A model generated the notes under the pieces. That model ran no database searches. It worked only from the letters and a program-made list of their open reading frames with translations, and was not told the origin of the DNA. A stretch of 64,000 bases of DNA from assembly GCF_007992095.1 (NCBI RefSeq), contig NZ_BJZP01000018.1:31089-95088 (forward strand), written 5' to 3'. The position numbers and the translations under genes are program-made. Shown here in pieces: positions 46,768 to 55,754 of this stretch. The stretch comes from Paenirhizobium naphthalenivorans. Its GTDB lineage: Bacteria > Pseudomonadota > Alphaproteobacteria > Rhizobiales > Rhizobiaceae. Every line of letters starts with the position of its first letter. The first letter of the stretch is position 1.

Positions 46768-46793
46768 GGAACAACAAGGTCGACGCCCACGTT
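46768..46793 (+). promoter_or_regulatory. EcfG-type (general stress response) promoter
   Basis: GGAAC (46768-46772), exactly 17 bases, then CGTT (46790-46793): a full match to the alphaproteobacterial sigma-EcfG consensus. It lies 65 bases before the SH3-repeat protein start. Confidence 0.7.
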
Positions 46794-46805
46794 CATGAGC
46801 GGTTC
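46791..46805 (+). promoter_or_regulatory. LexA-like box overlapping the EcfG -10 element
   Basis: GTTC-N7-GTTC at 46791-46805 matches the direct-repeat LexA operator of alphaproteobacteria and overlaps the -10 element of the stress promoter and its start site. Eight fixed bases occur by chance a few times per window, so this is a candidate only. Confidence 0.4.
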
Positions 46806-46857
46806 ATTCGCAAAGGCCTAAATGTGGCGGATAACGGAGCACCGAGGAGATACCCTT

Positions 46858-47628
46858 ATGAATTATCTCAGAAAATTCGCCCTTGCCGCGGTCTTTACCG
46901 CTGCGCTTCCAGGCTTGGCGGCTGCAGCAAATGCCTATTCGACGGCCAATGTTAACATGCGTTCCGGGCCGAGCACGCAATATCCTGCCGTGATTATTAT
47001 CCCCGCCGGAAGTCGCGTCGACATCCAGGGCTGTATGCAGTCGGTCAACTGGTGCGATGTCGCCTATGCCGGCTATCGCGGCTGGGTGTCGGGCAGCTAC
47101 CTCCAGACCAGTTATTCGCAGCGACGGGTTTATGTCGACCCGCAATACTATCGTCCGCTCGGCATTCCAACGATTACCTTCTCGCTCGGCAACTATTGGG
47201 ATCGCCATTACCGAGGCCGCGATTTCTATCGCGACCGTGACCGCTGGACCGATGGCAACTATCGCCCGCGTCCACCGGCACGCGACCCTGATATCCGCCG
47301 CCCGCCGGCATGGGATCCTGACGTCCGCCGTCCGCCGGCATGGGACCCTGACATTCGCCGTCCGCCGACGCGTGACCCTGACATTCGCCGCCCGCCGATA
47401 CGCGACCCTGACATTCGTCGTCCGCCGACGCGCGATCCTGACGTTCGCCGTCCTCCGACGCGCGACCCTGACATTCGTCGTCCGCCGACGCGCGATCCTG
47501 ACGTTCGCCACCCTCCGAGGCGCGACCCGGATGCCGGTCGTCCGCCGAAGGACAACGGCAAACCAAAGTCCGGGAGCTCGATAATCATCTGCCCTCCGGG
47601 ACAGGACTGTGGCAAAAGGTATAAATAG
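46858..47628 (+). CDS. secreted SH3-domain protein with decapeptide repeats
   Basis: 256 residues from the ATG at 46858 (GAGGAG 8-13 bases upstream). A signal peptide ends near 'GLAAAANA'; a bacterial SH3 domain follows (about 26-85: 'ANVNMRSGPSTQYPAVIIIP', 'GCMQSVNWCDVAYAGYRGWV'); then an aromatic/Arg region 'YWDRHYRGRDFYRDRDRW'. Nine decapeptide repeats of consensus TRDPDIRRPP (47278-47547) fill the C-terminal half, and a tail with 'CPPGQDCGKRYK' ends the chain. SH3b proteins bind peptidoglycan; the repeats may be an extended cationic/proline linker (inference). An EcfG promoter and LexA-like box precede it, and a strong terminator follows. Confidence 0.8.
   Translation: MNYLRKFALAAVFTAALPGLAAAANAYSTANVNMRSGPSTQYPAVIIIPAGSRVDIQGCMQSVNWCDVAYAGYRGWVSGSYLQTSYSQRRVYVDPQYYRPLGIPTITFSLGNYWDRHYRGRDFYRDRDRWTDGNYRPRPPARDPDIRRPPAWDPDVRRPPAWDPDIRRPPTRDPDIRRPPIRDPDIRRPPTRDPDVRRPPTRDPDIRRPPTRDPDVRHPPRRDPDAGRPPKDNGKPKSGSSIIICPPGQDCGKRYK
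47278..47547 (+). repeat. nine 30-bp tandem repeats in coding DNA
   Basis: Each unit encodes xRDPD(I/V)RRPP in frame. Units 5-6 (47398-47457) and 7-8 (47458-47517) form a nearly identical 60-bp duplication, differing by about four bases. The first three and last units are more diverged. The 30-bp period is a multiple of three, so all six frames stay open across the array. Confidence 0.9.
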
Positions 47629-47639
47629 ATTTGACGACG

Positions 47640-47671
47640 AGTGGCGGCCGTAAGGCCGCCACTTCTTTTTT
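47640..47671 (+). terminator. intrinsic terminator of the SH3-repeat gene
   Basis: AGTGGCGGCC (47640-47649) pairs perfectly with GGCCGCCACT (47654-47663) across a GTAA loop, followed by TCTTTTTT. Confidence 0.9.
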
Positions 47672-47841
47672 GTGGTTTCGACTGAACCTTGCCCGATCTG
47701 CTGGCGGCCGGATTCGGTTGTTCAAACAAGTGCCAAAGGTTCAGCTGTGGGGGCTTTGCCCCTCCCCGTCGCATTCCCAGATCAAGACATTTGGCGTGCA
47801 GGTCCAGCCCCGTTCAACGGGGGCCGGCTGATTTTCCGGGG

Positions 47842-49200
47842 TCAGTTGGCGAGGCGCTTTGTCAAGCCGTCGACAATCCGCTGCGTGAGTGCTTGGTAGT
47901 CGCCATCGAAATGGTGGCCGCCCGATAGCTCGATCGCTTCCACTTTGCCTGCCTTGAGGTCGCGGCAGGCGTCATCTTCCTCGTCCTCGCCGTAGAAGCA
48001 CTGCACCAGAGACGGATCGATCTTGCCGATGTCGTTAAGTGGATCGCCGGCACTATTCCCGTCGGTCGCGCCAAGCCAGCCAGCCACCGAGATCTCATAA
48101 TCGACCTGATGCGAAAGGGCCATGAGCGAGATCTGGGCGACACGCGACTTCACCTTGTCTGGAAGGCTCCGATAAGCAGCCGGCAAGACATCGGCGCCGA
48201 AGGAGTAGCCGACCAGTAGCACATGGCGAACATTCCAGCGTTTCTCGTACGCTTTGATGATTTTCTCAAGGTCGGCCGCCGTCTCGGCCGGGGTCCGCTC
48301 GGACCAGAAGTAGCGAAGGGAATCCAGGCCGACGACCGGGATGCCATCCTTTTGCAGATAGCCCGCAACTTCGCGGTCGAGATCGCGCCAGCCTCCGTCC
48401 CCGGAATAGACGATGGCCATGGTGTCGTGGGCCGGCTCCGTATCCAGGATCGAAAGCGGAAGGCCGAGCGGCATGTCGCTGGAGCTTTCGGCGGCAACCA
48501 GTTCATCGATTGCACCTGAGAAGGCCGTGGCGCCGTTGTCCGGCAGCTCGCGGATATCGATCTCGGAGTGGGCGGAGGCGAGCGACGCGACGTGCTCACG
48601 ACCGTCCGCGGAGGCCGCCGGTGTCAGCAGCACGGTCGCCGGATCGGGGAGATCGCCGTCCGTCAGGGCGTAGACCGTGCGGTCGCCCGTAATGATCTTG
48701 GTGGCCGGGGTGCAGAAGGGCTTGAGCAGCGGGATGCCGGCTTCGGGATCGAGCGCCAAGGTCTGGCCGATCGTCGCCTTAGGGGTCTGGGCGAGGATCG
48801 CCAGCGCCAGCGCAGCACCTTCGCCGCGCCCGGCGATGATCGGCTGCAGCACCGTGGTGCTTTGCGCCTTGCGCTGCAGCTGATGGCTCATTTCCTCGAT
48901 GTCGGAGACGGTGTAGATGCAGTCGCCTGTGTCGCGCGAAAGGGCATCTATGTATTTCGGCGTGTCGATGCCCATGACGATGGCGCCATTCGCTTTGAGG
49001 CGCTCGGCTTCCTTCTGATCGGGGCCCTGCCAGCCGTCCTTGTCAGACAGCAAGACGACGATGGCCTGCGGAGTGTCGTCCGGCAAGAGAATGACAGGCG
49101 AGGGGATCATGCCGCTGTCCAATTCGGCGTCTTCGGCAAGCGCCGCGCTACCAAGCGTCGTGGCCAGCGCAAGAATGGCCGTCATGTGTATCATTTTCAT
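47842..49200 (-). CDS. acvB: AcvB/VirJ-family periplasmic hydrolase
   Basis: 452 residues. A signal peptide ends at 'GSAALA'. Two alpha/beta-hydrolase-like halves follow, the second (VirJ-like) with nucleophile S333 in 'LLVGYSFGADVLP' and a terminal His in 'LSGGHHFDGDY'. In Agrobacterium AcvB hydrolyses lysyl-phosphatidylglycerol in the periplasm and is needed for T-DNA transfer; the R. tropici relative AtvA supports acid tolerance (established). It starts inside the mprF stop (ATGA), which explains the shared substrate. Confidence 0.92.
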   Translation of the reverse strand: MKMIHMTAILALATTLGSAALAEDAELDSGMIPSPVILLPDDTPQAIVVLLSDKDGWQGPDQKEAERLKANGAIVMGIDTPKYIDALSRDTGDCIYTVSDIEEMSHQLQRKAQSTTVLQPIIAGRGEGAALALAILAQTPKATIGQTLALDPEAGIPLLKPFCTPATKIITGDRTVYALTDGDLPDPATVLLTPAASADGREHVASLASAHSEIDIRELPDNGATAFSGAIDELVAAESSSDMPLGLPLSILDTEPAHDTMAIVYSGDGGWRDLDREVAGYLQKDGIPVVGLDSLRYFWSERTPAETAADLEKIIKAYEKRWNVRHVLLVGYSFGADVLPAAYRSLPDKVKSRVAQISLMALSHQVDYEISVAGWLGATDGNSAGDPLNDIGKIDPSLVQCFYGEDEEDDACRDLKAGKVEAIELSGGHHFDGDYQALTQRIVDGLTKRLAN

Positions 49201-51818
49201 CTCTTCACCACGCCTTTCAAACCGCCGCCAATCAGGAGCGTTGCGTCAAGCAACGCTATGATCGGGCTTTGCCCGCCGGAGACGGCGAGATAGCGCGGCT
49301 GCCATTCGGGATGAAACTTCGACTTGAAGGCTCGAAGTCCCTTGAAATTATAGTAGCGCTCGCCGTGTTCGAAAAAGGTGTTGGCGATGCGGTCCCAGAC
49401 AGGTGCGACCTCGCGTCGAGACAGGCCGGAGAGCGGTGCCATGCCGAGATTGAAATTCCGGTAGCCCTCACGGCGCAGGTAAGTCAGCAGACTGACGAAG
49501 AGGAAATCCATCGCGCCCTTCGGGGCATCGGGGGCGAAGCGCATCAGGTCGATCGACGCCTCTTCCTTGGTATCCGTCAGCAGAATGTTGGCGAGGGCAA
49601 CGATGCGCCCGCCGAAGCGGAGCAGCGCGACGGGTTGGCTTAGCATGTAGTCATCGGTGAAAGCGCCGAGCGAAAACCCCTTTTCCCGGGTGTTGTGTTC
49701 ATCAAGCCAGGCATCAGAGACGGCGCGCAGGTCCCCCAGAATCGAGGAAACCTGGTCGACGGGGACGATCTCGAACGCGAGACCATCGCGCTCGGCGCGG
49801 GTGGCTGCCTGGCGAAGGTTCGCCCAGCGGCCACCCTTCAGGTCGAACTGAGCCAGATCGACATGGGCGCTTTCGCCCAGCTTGAGGGCCTTCATGCCGA
49901 CATCGGCAAGGGCAGGAAGGAGCGCCGGAGACGCCTGATAGAAGACGGCACGGCAGCCGGCGGTGCGTGCCGTTTCGACGAACTGCCAGACGAGTTCGGC
50001 GCGAGCCGCTCGCGGTCCGACTGGGTCGAGGAAGGCGATGAGGGAGCGCCCCTGCTTGCCATACATGATGAAGGCGTCGCCATCGGGCGAGAACATCACC
50101 GATTTGTCGCCGGTGCGCACCAGGTTGGCATCGGCGACGTCCTGCGCGGCGACAATCGTCGCGGCCTTGCGCAGGGCCTCCTCTTGGGGCGGGGCGACAG
50201 GGAGAGAGGCCGGACGCAAGAGACTGAAGACCGCGATCGCCGAGGAGACGATGGTCAGGCCCAACATGGCGCGCAGCGAGCGCGGGGCCTCCGCCTCGAA
50301 TTCGAACTGCCACCACAGATCATGGCTGTACTCGACATCGCGATAGACGAACAGCATGACGACCATGGTGCCGATGAAAAGCACGGCGATGGCCAGCAAC
50401 CAACTGGTGTTCAATGTCTGGCGAAACAGCGAGGCGGGGCGCACAAAGAGGCGACGGCTGACGAACAGGCCGACCAGCAGCACAGCGAGCATCGATGCCT
50501 CGCCAAGGGCGACCGCCTTCAAGATCGACAGTACGAGGGCGGCGGCTGCCGCAAACATGGTCGTCCACCATGCGCCGTCCAAGCGCTGGGATATGCCGCG
50601 GGCGGCAATCACCAGCAGCAGGCCGAGAAGGCTGGCGATGAAATGGGCGCCTTCGATGATGGGCAGCGGAAACAGGGTCGAAAGGAAAGCGATGTTGTCG
50701 CTGGGCGTGGGCGTCACGCTGGAGAGCACCAGCATGACGCCGAGGATCAGCGTCAGCGTCGCGAGGAGGAGAGGGGCGATGCGCGAGGCCGTGCGCACCA
50801 TGCCAGACGGCAGGGGGTGTGCAGCGACCTGGCGCAGCTCGGCAAGGGAGACGAGGACGATCGCCACCAACAGCGGCAGAACATAGTAGATCAGGCGGTA
50901 GGCGACGAGAGCCGCGAGGATCTGGTCGGTGCCAACCTGGTCGCCGAGGGCGGCAATGATCACCGCTTCGAAAACTCCGACGCCGCCGGGCACGTGACTG
51001 ACGATGCCAAGGCCGATCGCCACGGCATAGACGGCGAAGAAGGCCGGCCACGAAATGGCTGCGCCTGCCGGCAAAAGCGCGTAGGCAACCGACGAGGAAA
51101 AGGCGATGTCGAGCACCGTCACCAGGAACTGACGTGACAGCAAGCGGCTGTCGACAAAGCGCAGCCCCTGGATGTTGCCGGCGCGGATGCGGCGGCGCGC
51201 GATAAAGTAAAGGGCGGCAAGGCCGGCGAGGATGAGCATCGCAACAGCTCGCAGCCATACCGGATCGATGCCGATCAGCGGGCCGATCTCGGGAGACATC
51301 GGAATGAGCGCGACTGACGTGATGATTGTCAGGCCGAGAGAGAATGACAGGGTCACGAAGGCAATGATGCGGCCGATCTCGTCGGGTGCAAGGCCGGCGC
51401 GCGAATAGGCGCGATAACGGATGGCGCCGCCGGAGAGCGCGCCGAAGCCTGCCACATTGCCGACGGCATAGGCGCTGAAGGCAGTCAAGGCCACTTCGCC
51501 GAACGGTTTTTTGCGGCCGATGAAGGCCAGCGCATTCCAGTCGTAGAAACAGAGCGTGGCGAAGCTCAGCACGGTGAAGAAGACGGCCAGCAGGATGGAC
51601 GAGGGGCTGGTATCGACAAGGCTTCGTACGACGTCGTCGTAACTGACTTCTTCGGTCAACCGATAGATGGCATAGCCGACGAAGGAGAAGACCACCACCG
51701 TCAGTATGGCGGCCAAGGGTTTGCCATAACGGGCGAGAAACCCGAAACGAGGGGTCAGGTCTTTGGTAAAGGGATCGGGTGGGAGGATCGTTTCATCGTG
51801 GTTTTGAGGCGAACTCAT
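49197..51818 (-). CDS. mprF: lysyl-phosphatidylglycerol synthetase/flippase MprF (LpiA)
   Basis: 873 residues from the ATG at 51818. About 14 membrane helices form the flippase half (40-560), and a cytosolic DUF2156 GNAT-type half follows with 'FSPDGDAFIMYGKQGRSLIAF', 'YQASPALLPALADVGM' and 'FNLGMAPLSGLS', the aminoacyl-transfer domain. It puts lysine from Lys-tRNA onto phosphatidylglycerol and moves it outward, giving resistance to cationic peptides and acid. It is the first gene of mprF-acvB; promoter in the 281-base divergent spacer before lysC. Confidence 0.93.
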   Translation of the reverse strand: MSSPQNHDETILPPDPFTKDLTPRFGFLARYGKPLAAILTVVVFSFVGYAIYRLTEEVSYDDVVRSLVDTSPSSILLAVFFTVLSFATLCFYDWNALAFIGRKKPFGEVALTAFSAYAVGNVAGFGALSGGAIRYRAYSRAGLAPDEIGRIIAFVTLSFSLGLTIITSVALIPMSPEIGPLIGIDPVWLRAVAMLILAGLAALYFIARRRIRAGNIQGLRFVDSRLLSRQFLVTVLDIAFSSSVAYALLPAGAAISWPAFFAVYAVAIGLGIVSHVPGGVGVFEAVIIAALGDQVGTDQILAALVAYRLIYYVLPLLVAIVLVSLAELRQVAAHPLPSGMVRTASRIAPLLLATLTLILGVMLVLSSVTPTPSDNIAFLSTLFPLPIIEGAHFIASLLGLLLVIAARGISQRLDGAWWTTMFAAAAALVLSILKAVALGEASMLAVLLVGLFVSRRLFVRPASLFRQTLNTSWLLAIAVLFIGTMVVMLFVYRDVEYSHDLWWQFEFEAEAPRSLRAMLGLTIVSSAIAVFSLLRPASLPVAPPQEEALRKAATIVAAQDVADANLVRTGDKSVMFSPDGDAFIMYGKQGRSLIAFLDPVGPRAARAELVWQFVETARTAGCRAVFYQASPALLPALADVGMKALKLGESAHVDLAQFDLKGGRWANLRQAATRAERDGLAFEIVPVDQVSSILGDLRAVSDAWLDEHNTREKGFSLGAFTDDYMLSQPVALLRFGGRIVALANILLTDTKEEASIDLMRFAPDAPKGAMDFLFVSLLTYLRREGYRNFNLGMAPLSGLSRREVAPVWDRIANTFFEHGERYYNFKGLRAFKSKFHPEWQPRYLAVSGGQSPIIALLDATLLIGGGLKGVVKR

Positions 51819-52099
51819 GCTTGCGGTTCCGATGCTCGGGCAACGTCCTAGATTAAAACCGGCGGAAACTCCGGCGAGTGGCATGCTTGGCGCTGAAATC
51901 CGCGCCAAATTATGGCGTCCTTTCGGCGGGCGCCAGTGTCTCTTTACGGTCCGACAATCAACCATCCCCGGTGGGCGGAAACGGGCGTTGCGTGCGCCGC
52001 GCTAATTCGCTAAAAGCGCCGCAATCAAAGAGCCTTTCGAGGCGCAACACTTATCCGCCGACCCCGTCGGCGCACGGGCAAAGGCATACGGTCAAGGCA

Positions 52100-53374
52100 A
52101 TGGCACGCATCGTGATGAAATTTGGCGGAACCTCCGTCGCCAATCTCGAACGCATCTACAACGTTGCCCGGCACGTCAAACGCGAGGTCGATGCCGGCCA
52201 CGAGGTCGCCGTCGTCGTCTCGGCCATGTCCGGCAAGACCAACGAGCTGGTCGACTGGGTGCAAACCATGCCGAAAGTCGCCGGTGCCGACTCGCCGTTC
52301 TACGACGCGCGCGAGTATGATGCCGTGGTCGCCTCGGGCGAGCAAGTCACCTCGGGCCTTCTGGCGATCGCGCTTCAGTCGATGGGTGTCAATGCCCGCT
52401 CCTGGCAGGGCTGGCAGATCCCGATCAAGACCGACAACGCCCATGGAGCCGCCCGCATCCAGGAAATCGACGGTGAGGACATCATTCGCCGGATGGGCGA
52501 GGGCCAGGTGGCGGTTGTCGCCGGTTTTCAGGGTATCGGCCCGGACAACCGTATCGCGACGCTCGGCCGTGGCGGTTCCGACACGAGCGCGGTGGCGATT
52601 GCGGCCGGCGTGAAGGCCGACCGTTGCGATATTTATACCGACGTCGACGGCGTCTACACGACCGACCCGCGCATCGAGCCGAAGGCGCGGCGGCTGAAGA
52701 AGATCGCTTTCGAGGAAATGCTGGAAATGGCCTCGCTGGGCGCCAAGGTGCTGCAGGTCCGCTCGGTCGAGCTCGCCATGGTCCACAAGGTGCGCACCTT
52801 CGTGCGCTCGAGCTTCGAGGATCCCGATGCGCCGGGCATGGGCGACCTCATGAATCCGCCCGGTACGTTGATTTGCGATGAGGAAGAGATCGTGGAACAG
52901 GAAGTAGTCACCGGCATTGCCTATGCCAAGGATGAAGCGCAGATCTCGCTGCGTCGGCTTGCCGACCGGCCGGGCGTTTCCGCCGCGATCTTCGGGCCGC
53001 TGGCCGAAGCCCATATAAATGTCGACATGATCGTCCAGAACATTTCCGAGGACGGCACCCGCACCGACATGACCTTCACCGTTCCGTCGGGCGACGTCGA
53101 CAAGGCGCTTGCCGTGCTGGGCGAGAACAAGGACACGATCGGCTACGATGTGCTCCAGAGCGAGAAGGGCCTAGTCAAGGTTTCGGTCATCGGCATCGGC
53201 ATGCGCAGTCATGCCGGCGTCGCCGCCACCGCGTTTCGCGCCCTGGCAGAGAAGGGCATCAACATCAAGGCGATCACCACGTCCGAAATCAAGATCTCGA
53301 TCCTGATCGACGGCCCCTATGCCGAACTCGCCGTTCGGACTTTGCATTCCTGTTACGGGCTCGATAAGAATTGA
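52100..53374 (+). CDS. lysC: aspartate kinase
   Basis: 424 residues from the ATG at 52100, the usual length. 'IVMKFGGTSVANLERI' (KFGGTS), 'GRGGSDTSAVAIAAGVKADRCDIYTDVDGV' (kinase signature, quoted as landmark) and two C-terminal ACT domains (about 265-420) for lysine/threonine feedback. It opens the aspartate family pathway; lysA is at 12.8-14.1 kb. Followed by ptsP 89 bases on. Confidence 0.95.
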   Translation: MARIVMKFGGTSVANLERIYNVARHVKREVDAGHEVAVVVSAMSGKTNELVDWVQTMPKVAGADSPFYDAREYDAVVASGEQVTSGLLAIALQSMGVNARSWQGWQIPIKTDNAHGAARIQEIDGEDIIRRMGEGQVAVVAGFQGIGPDNRIATLGRGGSDTSAVAIAAGVKADRCDIYTDVDGVYTTDPRIEPKARRLKKIAFEEMLEMASLGAKVLQVRSVELAMVHKVRTFVRSSFEDPDAPGMGDLMNPPGTLICDEEEIVEQEVVTGIAYAKDEAQISLRRLADRPGVSAAIFGPLAEAHINVDMIVQNISEDGTRTDMTFTVPSGDVDKALAVLGENKDTIGYDVLQSEKGLVKVSVIGIGMRSHAGVAATAFRALAEKGINIKAITTSEIKISILIDGPYAELAVRTLHSCYGLDKN

Positions 53375-53463
53375 TTCTCTAAAGCGGAATTCGCCATCCT
53401 CGTCGTTTGGGACACGGGCGGCGAGGCCGCCCGACCAATGACGTATTCGGGAGCAGCTACGCG

Positions 53464-55731
53464 ATGAGAGACCTTTCCGCGGGTCCACGCGTCCTTCTCA
53501 AGCGGTTGCGCGAGTTGATGGCGGAACCGCTTGAGCCACAGGAGCGCCTTGACCAGATCGTTCGCCAGATCGCGAGCAACATGGTCGCCGAAGTGTGTTC
53601 GGTCTACGTGCTGCGCGCCGACAGCGTGCTCGAACTCTACGCCACCGAGGGTCTCAACAAGGATGCGGTCCACCTTGCCCAGCTAAAAATGGGCCAAGGT
53701 CTTGTTGGTACGATCGCGGCCTCCGCCCAGTCGCTCAATCTCTCCGATGCCCAGGCCCATCCCGCCTTCCGCTACCTGCCGGAAACGGGTGAGGAGATCT
53801 ATCATTCCTTCCTCGGTGTGCCGATCTTGAGAGCCGGCCGCAGTTTGGGCGTTCTCGTCGTGCAGAACAAGGCGCAGCGCAACTATCGGGAGGAAGAGCT
53901 TGAAGCGCTCGAAACCACAGCCATGGTGTTGGCAGAGATAATCGCGACCGGCGAGTTGAAGAAGATCACTCGGCCGGGTCTCGAACTCGACCTGACGCGG
54001 GCGGTAACGATCGATGGCGACGGCTATAACGAAGGCATCGGCCTCGGTTATGTCGTGCTGCACGAACCGCGCATCGTCGTCACCAATCTCCTAAATGAAG
54101 ACACGGAGACGGAAATCCGTCGGCTTGCCGACGCGCTCGGTTCGCTCAGGATCTCGATCGATGACATGTTGTCGAGGCGTGAAGTCTCGATGGAAGGCGA
54201 ACACCGCGAGGTGCTCGAGACCTATCGCATGTTCGCTCATGACCAGGGCTGGGTTCGCCGCATGGAAGAGGCGATCCACAACGGTCTGACGGCAGAGGCC
54301 GCTGTCGAGAAGGTGCAGAGCGACACGAAAGCGCGGATGATCCGTCTGATGGATCCCTATCTGCGTGAGCGGATGCATGACTTCGATGATCTCGCCAATC
54401 GGTTGCTGCGCCAGCTGACCGGCTTTTCGTCGCAGAGCCAGGCCGAGGGCTTTCCGGCCGACGCGATCATCTTCGCCCGTGCCATGGGAGCGGCCGAGCT
54501 TCTGGACTATCCGCGCACCAACCTGCGCGGCCTGGTGCTGGAGGAAGGCGCCGTGACGAGCCATGTGGTGATCGTCGCCCGCGCCATGGGCATTGCCGTG
54601 GTTGGGCAGGCGGCAGGCGCTGTCGCTCTGGCCGAAAACGGTGATCCGGTGATCATCGACGGCGACGACGGCCAGGTGCATGTCCGGCCGATGGCCGACT
54701 TGCAAAAAGCCTATGAGGAAAAGGTCAAGCTCAGGGCCCGCCGCCAGGAGCAGTTCAGGGCTCTGCGGGATGTCGAACCGCTGACCAAGGACGGCAAGCG
54801 GATCATGCTGCAGATGAACGCCGGGCTTCTGGTCGACCTGCCACAGCTTGCCGAATCGGGCGCTCAGGGTATCGGACTGTTTCGCACGGAACTGCAGTTC
54901 ATGATTTCCTCGACCATGCCGAAAGGGGAGGAGCAGGAGGCTTTCTATCGCAGTGTGCTGCGTCAGGCCGGCGGCCGACCGGTGACTTTCCGCACTCTCG
55001 ATATTGGCGGCGACAAGGTCGTCTCCTACTTTCGCGGCCACGAAGAGGAAAATCCGGCTCTCGGTTGGCGGGCGATCCGGCTCTCGCTCGACCGGCCGGG
55101 TTTGCTACGCACGCAATTGCGCGCTCTTTTGAAGGCGGCCGCCGGCGCCGAACTCAAGATGATGCTGCCAATGGTGACGGAGGTTGCCGAGATCCGGGCT
55201 GTGCGCGAGCTGATGCAGAAGGAGGTGCAGCACCTCTCGAAGTTCGGCCATCCTCTGCCCAAAAAGCTCCAGTTCGGGGCGATGCTGGAAGTCCCGGCGC
55301 TGCTCTGGCAGCTCGAAGAGCTGATGGAGGAGGTCGACTTCGTCTCGGTCGGATCGAATGACCTGTTCCAATTCACCATGGCGGTCGACCGCGGAAATGC
55401 GCGCGTCGCCGACCGCTTCGACGTCTTGGGGCGCCCGTTCCTCAGGATTTTGCGCGACATCGTGCGTGCGGCCGACAAGCATGAAACCCCTGTGACGCTG
55501 TGCGGCGAGATGGCGGGCAGGCCGCTTTCCGCCATGGCCCTGCTTGGCATAGGCTTTCGCTCGATCTCCATGTCGCCGACGGCGATCGGTCCGGTCAAGG
55601 CCATGCTGCTCGGGTTGGACGTGGATCAACTCAGTCGCGATCTCAACGCGGCGCTGGATGATCACCATTCGCATCTGCCGCTTCGGGACATTCTGGTCGG
55701 CTTTGCCGAAGACAATAATATTCCCCTGTGA
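53464..55731 (+). CDS. ptsP: phosphoenolpyruvate-protein phosphotransferase, EI-Ntr
   Basis: 755 residues from the ATG at 53464. An N-terminal GAF domain (about 20-165) precedes the EI parts; the phosphorylated His is H367 in 'EEGAVTSHVVIVARAMG'. The C-terminal PEP-binding barrel has 'GIGLFRTELQFM', 'TLDIGGDKVVSYF' and 'LCGEMAGRPLSAMALL'. It is the first enzyme of the nitrogen-related PTS, senses glutamine through GAF in relatives, and passes phosphate to NPr and EIIA-Ntr. Neither partner gene is in the window. Confidence 0.93.
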   Translation: MRDLSAGPRVLLKRLRELMAEPLEPQERLDQIVRQIASNMVAEVCSVYVLRADSVLELYATEGLNKDAVHLAQLKMGQGLVGTIAASAQSLNLSDAQAHPAFRYLPETGEEIYHSFLGVPILRAGRSLGVLVVQNKAQRNYREEELEALETTAMVLAEIIATGELKKITRPGLELDLTRAVTIDGDGYNEGIGLGYVVLHEPRIVVTNLLNEDTETEIRRLADALGSLRISIDDMLSRREVSMEGEHREVLETYRMFAHDQGWVRRMEEAIHNGLTAEAAVEKVQSDTKARMIRLMDPYLRERMHDFDDLANRLLRQLTGFSSQSQAEGFPADAIIFARAMGAAELLDYPRTNLRGLVLEEGAVTSHVVIVARAMGIAVVGQAAGAVALAENGDPVIIDGDDGQVHVRPMADLQKAYEEKVKLRARRQEQFRALRDVEPLTKDGKRIMLQMNAGLLVDLPQLAESGAQGIGLFRTELQFMISSTMPKGEEQEAFYRSVLRQAGGRPVTFRTLDIGGDKVVSYFRGHEEENPALGWRAIRLSLDRPGLLRTQLRALLKAAAGAELKMMLPMVTEVAEIRAVRELMQKEVQHLSKFGHPLPKKLQFGAMLEVPALLWQLEELMEEVDFVSVGSNDLFQFTMAVDRGNARVADRFDVLGRPFLRILRDIVRAADKHETPVTLCGEMAGRPLSAMALLGIGFRSISMSPTAIGPVKAMLLGLDVDQLSRDLNAALDDHHSHLPLRDILVGFAEDNNIPL

Positions 55732-55754
55732 CCGAATTCTACGTGGAGTAAAGG

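Noticed and set aside
46804..47511. A 235-codon minus-strand frame with regular Arg/Thr repeats
   Set aside because: It is the reverse reading of the 30-bp repeat array; no ribosome site or signal sequence supports it.
47278..47547. Possible CRISPR array
   Set aside because: The 30-bp units follow each other without spacers and are in frame within a coding gene.
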